From: Clostridia bacterium
Lineage (GTDB): Bacteria > Bacillota > Clostridia > Oscillospirales > Butyricicoccaceae
Assembly: GCA_017453985.1 (NCBI GenBank)
Contig: JAFTDT010000097.1
Location: 1 to 50,801 of the forward strand
Length of the DNA: 50,801 nt
Direction: 5' to 3'
The position numbers were made by a program, and so were the translations under genes. Below, one piece after another: positions 25,811 through 32,784 of the stretch; the first letter of the stretch is position 1; each line of letters opens with the position of its first letter. The notes beneath the pieces were generated by a model. That model did no database searches, was not told where the DNA came from, and worked only from the letters and a program-made list of their open reading frames with translations.

Positions 25811-26491
25811 ATGACGAAAAGCAAAAAGCAGCCATTGCCCCGCTATGAAAGCTCGCTGAGGCACAACATACTCAAGATGCCGGAGGCGATATACGAGGCG
25901 AGCGGCATAGTTATAAACGGCAGACGCATAAAATCACTGGTATTCACCACCGATCTTGCGATAATCCGCAACTGCGACGCCGACGCGGTTTTTGCGGTCT
26001 ATCCCTTCACGCCGCAGCAGGCGATAAGCGAGGCGATAATCAAGGCGGCGTATATTCCCGTGTTCTGTGGCGTCGGCGGCGGGACGACGAGAGGCGTGCG
26101 CACGATTGGGTTGGCAAAGGATGTTGAGAGTCAGGGCGGCATGGGCGTCATCTTAAACGCGCCGATAACAAATCTCAATCTGAAGGCGGTTGCGGCGGCG
26201 GTGGACATTCCCGTGGTAATAACCGTCACGAGCGCGAGGACAGACGTCAGGGCGCGGCTTAGCTCCGGCGCGGCGATACTGAACGTGGCTGCCGCGGCGG
26301 ACACTCCGCGGCTCGTTGCTATGATAAGGGAAAAGCTGCCGCCGGAGGTGCCGATCATAGCATCCGGCGGCAATACGAATGAGAATATCCGCGAGACAAT
26401 AAGAGCGGGAGCCAACGCCATAACCTACACGCCGCCGAGCACCGGCGAGCTTTTCAAAACCATGATGGCAAAATATCGGGATAACGAATGA
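25811..26491 (+). CDS. Predicted TIM-barrel protein of unknown function (often labelled hydrolase)
   Basis: The 226-residue protein belongs to a clostridial family that is usually named hydrolase without evidence. The pattern of short strands followed by helices looks like a small beta/alpha barrel: SLVFTTDLAII, AVFAVYPFTPQQAI, PVFCGVGGGTTRG, GVILNAPITNLNL, VVITVTSARTD and a phosphate-loop-like end IIASGGNTNENI then AGANAITYTPP. The last two segments resemble the C-terminal phosphate-binding strands of ribulose-phosphate-type barrels, so a phosphorylated ligand is possible. It is tightly coupled to the methyltransferase gene (2 bp gap, GGAGG before the ATG). I cannot assign a reaction. Confidence 0.75.
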   Translation: MTKSKKQPLPRYESSLRHNILKMPEAIYEASGIVINGRRIKSLVFTTDLAIIRNCDADAVFAVYPFTPQQAISEAIIKAAYIPVFCGVGGGTTRGVRTIGLAKDVESQGGMGVILNAPITNLNLKAVAAAVDIPVVITVTSARTDVRARLSSGAAILNVAAAADTPRLVAMIREKLPPEVPIIASGGNTNENIRETIRAGANAITYTPPSTGELFKTMMAKYRDNE

Positions 26492-26497
26492 TACATA

Positions 26498-26530
26498 CAA
26501 TACCGCCGGCTGTACCGGCGGTATTGCTTT
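26498..26530 (+). terminator. Hairpin after the TIM-barrel gene
   Basis: CAATACCGCCGG (26498-26509) pairs perfectly with CCGGCGGTATTG (26515-26526) across a 5-nt loop, followed by only CTTT. It lies between two convergent genes and probably terminates, though the T-run is poor. Confidence 0.6.
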
Positions 26531-26558
26531 AAAGCGCTTCGGTGAGCGGCGGCGTTTC

Positions 26559-27056
26559 CTACCGCACGCCCGCGATATGTAAAAAGCGTATTTTGGCGAG
26601 GTTGTAGCTGGAGAGCGGGCGCAAATCTGAGTCGTTGGAATGCGCGGCGATATAGATGCTGTCGAGAGTCGGCGTGCCGTCGATGGACACGATGACGGGC
26701 GTGTGGTGGTAGCTTTCCTTGCCGACGAAGGCGAGCTGCACGAGGTCGCCCGGCTCCATCATGTCCATCGTTGTATCTGAGGCAAAGGGACCGGCGCCCG
26801 TGTTGGATACGAGAAAATTGTACAGATATTTCACTCCGGTCCACGACGCGGTGCGGTCACTCGCGCCGCGGTAAAACCAGCCGTACACGGGCGTGAAGTT
26901 CATCACGCCGGAGCCGGCGTACAGGCATTGACTGGCAAAATTGGTGCAGTCGCCGCCAAGTTTGCTGAAATCGAAATAGGCGGGGTTGCGGCGGTATGCC
27001 CATCTGTGCGCGTAGGCTACGGCGGCGTTGCGCCCGTAGGGATATATTTCAAGCAT
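26559..27056 (-). CDS. Amidase-domain (Amidase_6-like, NlpC/P60-fold) protein
   Basis: The product is a 165-residue protein with the papain-like amidase layout. The putative nucleophile is in LGGDCTNFASQCLYAG near residue 35, and the catalytic His is in YHHTPVIVSIDG about residue 118, after a PGDLVQLAF strand. An AYAHRWAYRRNPAYFDF start is typical of Amidase_6 domains found on clostridial cell-wall proteins. There is no signal peptide, so if it acts on peptidoglycan fragments it does so inside the cell or leaves by another route. ATG 27056 is chosen because GGAGG (27070-27066) lies 9 bp before it; that site forms one arm of a 13-bp hairpin. Two ATGs in the loop of the same hairpin (27083, 27080) are in-frame alternatives. 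Confidence 0.82.
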   Translation of the reverse strand: MLEIYPYGRNAAVAYAHRWAYRRNPAYFDFSKLGGDCTNFASQCLYAGSGVMNFTPVYGWFYRGASDRTASWTGVKYLYNFLVSNTGAGPFASDTTMDMMEPGDLVQLAFVGKESYHHTPVIVSIDGTPTLDSIYIAAHSNDSDLRPLSSYNLAKIRFLHIAGVR

Positions 27057-27060
27057 ATAA

Positions 27061-27103
27061 CAAAACCTCCTCGCGGTCATCATATGCCGCCGAGGAGGTT
27101 TTG
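27061..27103. repeat. 43-bp palindromic repeat, copy 1
   Basis: The 43 bases are identical to 29154-29196. Arms of 13 bp (27061-27073 with 27091-27103) are perfectly complementary, with a further short inner pairing. Both orientations end in GGTTTTGTT, so it can terminate in either direction. On the minus strand its 3' arm supplies the ribosome binding site of the amidase gene. It marks the left edge of the 2-kb atypical segment. Confidence 0.9.
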
Positions 27104-27469
27104 TTGCACTGAGATGTAATTGCAGAACATCGCAAAGATTTTGTATAACAATTCATGGTGGTGTGTATTGACTGGAAATAAAAGCGCATGATAAAATAAT
27201 CATAAATGATGGGTGAACTGTAAAAATGGCACTTTAGAGGCTATGGTAGAAACGGTGGTCATAATGATGCGGTTCTTACGAATGAATGGGATTAGGAAGG
27301 GCATAGCCCGTTTGAAGCGATGTAATCTCAGCTCCGTTGGATGTGCGCTACTTTAAAGGTAAAAGAGGTACGCTTATGAGCAACATCAAATAATTTATAC
27401 ATCGTGTATGAGGGGTATTATTCTGAGGTGAATAAGTAAAAAACTATCATGAAAGTTGGAGGCATATAG
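27104..27469 (+). other. Non-coding gap of 366 bp ahead of the SLH gene, with a promoter and a possible gene remnant
   Basis: No convincing gene lies here. A promoter is visible at 27168-27197. From about 27234 to 27390 one frame reads YGRNGGHNDAVLTNEWD, then a stop, then EGHSPFEAM, then another stop, which looks like decayed coding sequence. Another frame has a 37-residue basic peptide (27243-27356) with a poor ribosome site. A short GGGC-ATA-GCCC hairpin lies around 27300. I recognise no riboswitch. Confidence 0.4.
27168..27197 (+). promoter_or_regulatory. Sigma-A-like promoter inside the atypical segment
   Basis: TTGACT (27168-27173) and TAAAAT (27192-27197) are 18 bp apart. It would transcribe a leader of about 265 nt before the SLH-domain gene. 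Confidence 0.5.
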
Positions 27470-28699
27470 ATGAAAGCAAAGAAGTATTTGATCTGCGTTA
27501 TTTGTCTGTTGGCTGCAGTGCTGCTGCTTGCATCAACGGTGATGGCTACAGAGACAGAGGACGAGACTCTGTGGGAGGTGCAGGATGCTGCATTTTTGCA
27601 GACACTTGGCATTTTGCGCGGCACCGGAAGAGACTTGGAGTTAGATCAAGTACTGACACGCGCCCAGGCGGTAACCCTTTGCGTACGGTTGCTTGGCGGT
27701 GAGGCGGACGCCTTGGAAAATCCGCGGTCATCGCCTTTTGCAGATGTGCCTTCCTGGGCTAAGCCTTATGTGGGCTGGCTCTATGAGAGGGAGACCACCA
27801 ATGGCACCAGCGACACGGTCTTCATGCCAAGCCGCCCGGTGACACATCGGGAGTTCTGTTTTTTCCTGACGCGCGCCTTGGGCGGAGGTCTGTACGACGA
27901 GCCACGCCGTGAGTTGAAAAACTACGGCATCGAGACGGAGGAGCAGAAGCAATCCCCCATCACTCGCGGGCTGGCGTCACGACTGTGCGTACAGGCGCTT
28001 CGACTGGGGTGTTTCAGCGACCGCATCGAGACCCTTGCACAGAATCTGCTACGCCGAGGTGTCATTTCGGAAGAGGCAATGATCGAGGTCGCCACTGGGA
28101 TGACAGGCGGAACAGAATTCACACTCTACAGTATCTCTTACGGCATGTTACGCGACAGTGAGTATGTGTTTAATAATGTGAAGCATTGGAACGCTCCGGA
28201 CGGCGGCGCCTACAGTGTTTGCGATGAGGGCGCTTGGCGTGATGACGGGGAGAGCATTGTCTGGCTGTCCCATGAGCGCTGCGCGGATCTGGGAATGCCG
28301 CTGTGCGCTGCTCCAGACGGTGTGGCATATCTGACTTACGATGGGAAGGTGCTGCTTCTGACTTCGGAGGGTGAGGCAATGGAGCTTCTGCCCTACCGCT
28401 TGTCCACTCGCTTCACCTTGGAGCGGACGACACTGGAGAACTTCGACGGCGCTGTGCTCCGTTTGACTCGCATGACTACCGGCAAATATCCCCCGACACC
28501 GGTTTACAGCTATGAAGCTGACGCGGACGGCGTAAGCTGTACGGAATGTACCTATCCGGACGAGGCCAATGTCGTCTGGCTCGCCGGAGCCGCCGAGGCC
28601 GCTGGCGTGGACGTGGAAATGTATCTGGTTGGGCAGGTGGCCGCGGAGCAGGTTCTGCTGGATGCAGAACTACAGACATATGTAGAAAGCGGAAAATAA
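27470..28699 (+). CDS. Secreted S-layer-homology (SLH) domain protein
   Basis: The 409-residue protein has a signal peptide (YLICVICLLAAVLLLASTVMA, about residues 6-26). Two SLH-like repeats follow: LGILRGTGRDLELDQVLTRA with AVTLCVRLLGG, then FADVPSWAKPYVGWLYERE to RPVTHREFCFFLTRAL. A third, weaker copy runs to about residue 190. SLH repeats bind pyruvylated secondary wall polymer and anchor proteins to the cell surface. The remaining 210 residues resemble nothing I know. Isoleucine is never written ATA (0 of 10; 6 ATC, 4 ATT), unlike resident genes, so the gene looks acquired. TTGGAGG stands 8 bp before the ATG. Confidence 0.85.
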   Translation: MKAKKYLICVICLLAAVLLLASTVMATETEDETLWEVQDAAFLQTLGILRGTGRDLELDQVLTRAQAVTLCVRLLGGEADALENPRSSPFADVPSWAKPYVGWLYERETTNGTSDTVFMPSRPVTHREFCFFLTRALGGGLYDEPRRELKNYGIETEEQKQSPITRGLASRLCVQALRLGCFSDRIETLAQNLLRRGVISEEAMIEVATGMTGGTEFTLYSISYGMLRDSEYVFNNVKHWNAPDGGAYSVCDEGAWRDDGESIVWLSHERCADLGMPLCAAPDGVAYLTYDGKVLLLTSEGEAMELLPYRLSTRFTLERTTLENFDGAVLRLTRMTTGKYPPTPVYSYEADADGVSCTECTYPDEANVVWLAGAAEAAGVDVEMYLVGQVAAEQVLLDAELQTYVESGK

Positions 28700-28713
28700 A
28701 AAATAATAGTTAA

Positions 28714-29142
28714 ATGAGAAAATATAGTATTAAACAAGCAATTATTTCGTTGGCAATAATTGCTGCGTTGGGCATCTTTCTGAGCGTGTGGTTCTTAGCT
28801 AAAGCTGAAATATATTTGAAGCCTATGCAGCGGGAATATCCCGTTGGAACAATAACCGTAGATGCAGCTTTTAAAAACATCTGGCAGGCGGAAAAGTATT
28901 TTGCCGGCAGCAAATATGTTCTCGAAAAGCTTGAAAATGGACAGTGGATAAGGATTTTAAAAGATGCAAAAGGAGCTTTTTTTACAGATGAGCGGTTTTC
29001 CCCTGTTCACGGAACACAAATAACCTTTGATTTGACAAGATATTGCGACGGCCTTTCTGAAGGCGAATATAGGATAAGTGTGACATTGACGGATAAAAAA
29101 GGTGCAAAAAAAGACGTGTACTGTCATTTCACGGTACACTGA
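28714..29142 (+). CDS. Membrane-anchored Ig-like domain protein
   Basis: The 142-residue protein has one N-terminal membrane helix (IISLAIIAALGIFLSVWFLA, about residues 9-28) and an extracytoplasmic domain of about 100 residues. YVLEKLENGQWIRI, THGTQITFDL-like strands and LSEGEYRISVTLTD recall the Big_14-type immunoglobulin-like domains of Firmicutes, whose role is unknown. It lies 14 bp after the SLH gene with little Shine-Dalgarno sequence, so it may depend on coupling. It is AT-rich and differs in composition both from the SLH gene and from the host. It ends 11 bp before the second 43-bp palindrome. Confidence 0.7.
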   Translation: MRKYSIKQAIISLAIIAALGIFLSVWFLAKAEIYLKPMQREYPVGTITVDAAFKNIWQAEKYFAGSKYVLEKLENGQWIRILKDAKGAFFTDERFSPVHGTQITFDLTRYCDGLSEGEYRISVTLTDKKGAKKDVYCHFTVH

Positions 29143-29153
29143 TGATTGAGAAG

Positions 29154-29196
29154 CAAAACCTCCTCGCGGTCATCATATGCCGCCGAGGAGGTTTTG
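29154..29196. repeat. 43-bp palindromic repeat, copy 2
   Basis: Identical over 43 bases to 27061-27103; the match continues as TGC after one T/C difference. It lies between the convergent Ig-like gene and MATE gene and is a good bidirectional terminator for both. Together with copy 1 it brackets 2,050 bp of compositionally distinct DNA. Confidence 0.9.
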
Positions 29197-29203
29197 CTGC
29201 GTT

Positions 29204-30580
29204 TTACTGAGCCTTGCCGAGTGAGGTGTTTATCCTTTTCTTCTTCCACTTGCCGGACAGGAAATATCCAAAGCAGAGCAGGGCGGAGGCGGCGGAGGCT
29301 ATCGGCGCGCCGAGTCCGACGCCGCGCAGTCCCATATTAAAAGCTATTCCGAACAGATAGCACGCAGGAATGCGGACGAGCAGCGAGGACATCAGTCCAT
29401 TGATAAGCGTGAAATTGGTGTGCCCCGCGCCCATGAACAGTCCGTTGAAGCCCGCGAATATCGCCACGCACAGATAATCGTAGCGGAAGCTGCTGAGATA
29501 TTCGCGTCCCGCCGAGGCAAGCGCCGGGTCGTCCGCGAAAACAAGCATTATCTGTTCGGGGAACAGCACGGTTATAAGAAAGACTATTGAACTCATGATG
29601 AGTGCGAAAAGCGTGCCGAGCTTCATGGTCTGCACGGCGCGTTTTTCTTCACCGGCGCCGAGGTTCTGCGCGCTCATGGCGGATATCGCGGCGCTCATGG
29701 CAAAGGCTGGCAGCACGCCGAAGGCGTTGAACTTGCCCACGGCGCCGACAGCCGCCGACGCCACGGCGGTGGGGTCGAGTATGTTCACCATCGCGGTGAG
29801 GAAGAGGAAGGACAGACTGGTGCAGGTGTTCTGGACGGACATCGGCAGCCCTATCCGCAGAATGGAGCGCAGATGCTCCTTGTGTATGACGAAGGATTTG
29901 CGGTTGAAGTCGAAAACAAAATCGTTCTTCTTCAGATACAGTATGCACAGTATCATGCTTATTGCCTGGGAAATGATGGTGGCAAGTCCTGCACCGAAGG
30001 CGCCGAGCTGGAAATACGCGACCATCAGAAAATCCAGCGCTACGTTGACGAGGCAGGCGATGGTGACGAATATCAGCGGGCTGCGGCTGTCGCCCATGCC
30101 GCGCATGACGGCGCTGAGCGCGTTGTAGCCGAAAATGAATATCGTCCCCAGTGAGGTCACGAGCAGATAGCTCTTGGCGTCATTGAAGGAGGGCGGGGGA
30201 GTCTGTATGGCGTTGAGTATCGGTGTGCGCAGTGCCAGCATAAGTCCGGTAAGTATTGCCGCCGCGATGAGCAGCACGGAAAAGAGGGTGCCGGTGCAGT
30301 CCTTCAGCGCCTTGCGGTTGCCCGCGCCCATATATTGCCCGATCATGATGGTCGCGCCGGAGGTTATGCCGAAGACGATGTTGGTTATCAGCATCGTGAC
30401 CTGTCCGCCGATGTTCACACCGGACATACTGACTGTGCCGGCAAACTGCCCGACGATTATCATGTCTGCGACGCTGTACAGCGCCTGCACGAGATTGGAG
30501 ATTATAAACGGTATGGCAAACAGCAAAAGCTGCTTGCCGACATGACCTTTTGAGAGGTCTTTTTCTATCTTTCTCGCCAA
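29204..30580 (-). CDS. MATE family efflux transporter
   Basis: The product is a 458-residue integral membrane protein with the twelve-helix MATE pattern in two halves. The opening MARKIEKDLSKGHVGKQLLL leads into FAIPFIISNLVQALYSVADM and IIVGQFAG, the first-half MATE signature. MATE proteins export cationic drugs or metabolites against Na+ or H+. The start is a TTG, five or six bases after AAGGTG. It follows the ParC-like gene by 20 bp on the same strand, so it is probably co-transcribed with that pair. The substrate is not predictable. Confidence 0.93.
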   Translation of the reverse strand: MARKIEKDLSKGHVGKQLLLFAIPFIISNLVQALYSVADMIIVGQFAGTVSMSGVNIGGQVTMLITNIVFGITSGATIMIGQYMGAGNRKALKDCTGTLFSVLLIAAAILTGLMLALRTPILNAIQTPPPSFNDAKSYLLVTSLGTIFIFGYNALSAVMRGMGDSRSPLIFVTIACLVNVALDFLMVAYFQLGAFGAGLATIISQAISMILCILYLKKNDFVFDFNRKSFVIHKEHLRSILRIGLPMSVQNTCTSLSFLFLTAMVNILDPTAVASAAVGAVGKFNAFGVLPAFAMSAAISAMSAQNLGAGEEKRAVQTMKLGTLFALIMSSIVFLITVLFPEQIMLVFADDPALASAGREYLSSFRYDYLCVAIFAGFNGLFMGAGHTNFTLINGLMSSLLVRIPACYLFGIAFNMGLRGVGLGAPIASAASALLCFGYFLSGKWKKKRINTSLGKAQ

Positions 30581-30600
30581 TGTATCACCTTCAATTTAAT

Positions 30601-32772
30601 TTAATCAAGAGAAATTTGCTTTTCCGGCAGGTCCTCGTCGCGCAGCACCGCGCCGGATGAGGGGAGTTGTCTGGCGCGGTAACGCGCCGGGTCTGCGACC
30701 TCAGCCAGAGCAAGCAGACAGGCGGAGGAAACGGTATGGTTTTTCTTCACATTCATCGTGTTTACGCCCTGCGTGCCGCGTGTCGTCTTGGGAGTGAGCA
30801 GCGCGGTGTTGAAAATAAGCAGACGGTTGCCGGAATACAGCGCCAGCTCGGCATCCGGCGTGGTATGGAATACGGCGACGAGCTTATACTTATCGCAGTA
30901 AGCGCCGGTGAGCTTTTTGCGGTTGGACTTGGTCTCATAGGCGGAGAGCGCCACCTTCGCCGTCTTTCCGTTTTCAAAAATAAATATCAGATTGCCGCTG
31001 TAGTCTCCGGGCAGCAGCATGTATATCGGAGCCTCGCCCTCATCCATGCCCAGCTTCTGCGGCAGATAGTCGCCCAGTACGCTCGCCTTGCCGTCCTCAA
31101 ACTCGTGCAGACGGCATTTGTAAGCCTGATGCATATTGGTGATGAAGATTATCTCGTCCTTGTTCGACGCATCGAGAGCGACGCGCATGGCGTCGCCGTC
31201 CTTGAGCTTGTGCTCGCCGCCCATGCGCAGCGAGAGGGGAGTTATCTTCTTGAAATATCCATCTCTGGTGAGGAAGATGTTCACGGCATAGTCCTCGACA
31301 TGCTCCTCCGGCTGATAGTCATCTATTTCCGTCTTGTAGACTATCTCCGTATGCCTCGTAGTGGGGAAGCGGCTTATCACGCTCTCAAGCTCAGAGATGA
31401 TGATACTTTGCACCTTGCGCCGGTCGGCGAGCGTGTCCTCCAGCCTGCCTATTTCCTCCTCCAGCTCCTGCGTTTCGGCAAGGCGCTTCATGATATGCTC
31501 CTTGTTGATGTTGCGGAGCTTGATTTCCGCGATGAACTCCGCCTGCGTCTTGTCGATGCCGAAGTTTATCATCAGATTGGGGATTACCTCGCTGTCTTCC
31601 TCCGTGCTGCGGATGATGGCGATCGCCTTGTCGATATCGAGCAGTATCTTTTTCAGTCCGCGCAGCAGATGCAGCCGAGCCTTTTTCTTCTGCAAATCGA
31701 AATGTATGCGGCGGCGCACGCATTCGGTTCGCCAGGCAGTCCACTCGTCGAATATTGCCCGCACGCCCAGCACATTGGGCGTGCCGCCGATGAGGATGTT
31801 GAAGTTGCAGGAAAAGCTGTCTGTGAGGGGGGTGAGACGCATCAGCTTCTGCATCAGTTTTTCCGGGTCGGCGCCGCGCTTGAGGTCGATGGTCAGCTTC
31901 AGTCCGGAAAGACCGCTTTCGTCGCGCATGTCGGAAATTTCCCTGACTTTTCCAGCCTTGACAAGCTCTGTGACTTTACCGATGATCGCTTCGATAGTGG
32001 TGGTATACGGTATCTCGGTTATCTCGATAAGATTATCCTTTTTGACATATTCCCACTTGGCACGCACCTGGAAGGAGCCTCTGCCGCTCTCGTATATGGC
32101 GCGAAGCTGCTCTTTGTCATATATCAGCTCGCCGCCGGTGGGAAAGTCCGGCGCGATGAGCGTGGACATGATGTCGTGCTCCGGGTCGCGTATCAGCTCT
32201 ATCGCGGTGCGGCAGACCTCGCCCAGGTCAAAGCCGCAGATGGAGCATGCCATGCCGACGGCTATGCCGAGGTTGGAGCTGACCAATATATTGGGGAAGG
32301 TGGTCGGCAGCAGCACCGGCTCCTTCATGGTGCCGTCGTAATTGTCCACAAAATCCACCGCGTCGCAGTCGATATCACCGAATACCTCGCTGCATATCTC
32401 GCTCAGCTTTGCCTCCGTGTAACGGGCGGCGGCATACGCCATATCGCGTGAATACACCTTGCCGAAGTTGCCCTTGGAGTCCACAAAGGGTACCAGCAGG
32501 GATTCGTTGCCGCGGGCAAGACGCACCATGGTCTCATAGATGGCGGCGTCGCCGTGCGGATTGAGCTTCATCGTCTGACCGACGATGTTGGCGGACTTGG
32601 TGCGCGCGCCGTTGAGCAGCCCCATCTTGTACATGGTATACAGCAGCTTGCGGTGAGCGGGCTTAAAGCCGTCTATCTCCGGCAGCGCGCGGGAGACTAT
32701 GACGCTCATCGCGTAGGGCATATAATTCTTTTCCAGCGCCTCGGTGATAGGCACTTCCGTGTATTTCTTCAT
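30601..32772 (-). CDS. parC: Type IIA DNA topoisomerase subunit A (ParC-like, divergent)
   Basis: This is the DNA-cleaving subunit of an ATP-dependent type II topoisomerase. The winged-helix region reads ALPEIDGFKPAHRKLLYTMY, the catalytic Tyr is in AAARYTEAKLSEI near residue 120, and a coiled-coil gate follows, then a C-terminal beta-propeller with repeats such as VNIFLTRDGYFKKITPLSL. The GyrA box QRRGGKG is absent, which favours topoisomerase IV-like decatenation over supercoiling. It differs from typical GyrA/ParC in having LNPHGDAAIYETMVRLARG instead of the HPHGD-type motif. It lies 12 bp after the ParE-like gene. It is probably a second topoisomerase besides gyrase encoded elsewhere; the symbol is by analogy. 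Confidence 0.88.
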   Translation of the reverse strand: MKKYTEVPITEALEKNYMPYAMSVIVSRALPEIDGFKPAHRKLLYTMYKMGLLNGARTKSANIVGQTMKLNPHGDAAIYETMVRLARGNESLLVPFVDSKGNFGKVYSRDMAYAAARYTEAKLSEICSEVFGDIDCDAVDFVDNYDGTMKEPVLLPTTFPNILVSSNLGIAVGMACSICGFDLGEVCRTAIELIRDPEHDIMSTLIAPDFPTGGELIYDKEQLRAIYESGRGSFQVRAKWEYVKKDNLIEITEIPYTTTIEAIIGKVTELVKAGKVREISDMRDESGLSGLKLTIDLKRGADPEKLMQKLMRLTPLTDSFSCNFNILIGGTPNVLGVRAIFDEWTAWRTECVRRRIHFDLQKKKARLHLLRGLKKILLDIDKAIAIIRSTEEDSEVIPNLMINFGIDKTQAEFIAEIKLRNINKEHIMKRLAETQELEEEIGRLEDTLADRRKVQSIIISELESVISRFPTTRHTEIVYKTEIDDYQPEEHVEDYAVNIFLTRDGYFKKITPLSLRMGGEHKLKDGDAMRVALDASNKDEIIFITNMHQAYKCRLHEFEDGKASVLGDYLPQKLGMDEGEAPIYMLLPGDYSGNLIFIFENGKTAKVALSAYETKSNRKKLTGAYCDKYKLVAVFHTTPDAELALYSGNRLLIFNTALLTPKTTRGTQGVNTMNVKKNHTVSSACLLALAEVADPARYRARQLPSSGAVLRDEDLPEKQISLD

Positions 32773-32784
32773 CGTGACGCCCCC

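Noticed and set aside
27243-27356. A 37-residue basic peptide gene in the leader of the SLH gene.
   Set aside because: Its ribosome site is only two bases from the ATG, the composition is not clearly coding, and another frame in the same place looks like decayed coding sequence.
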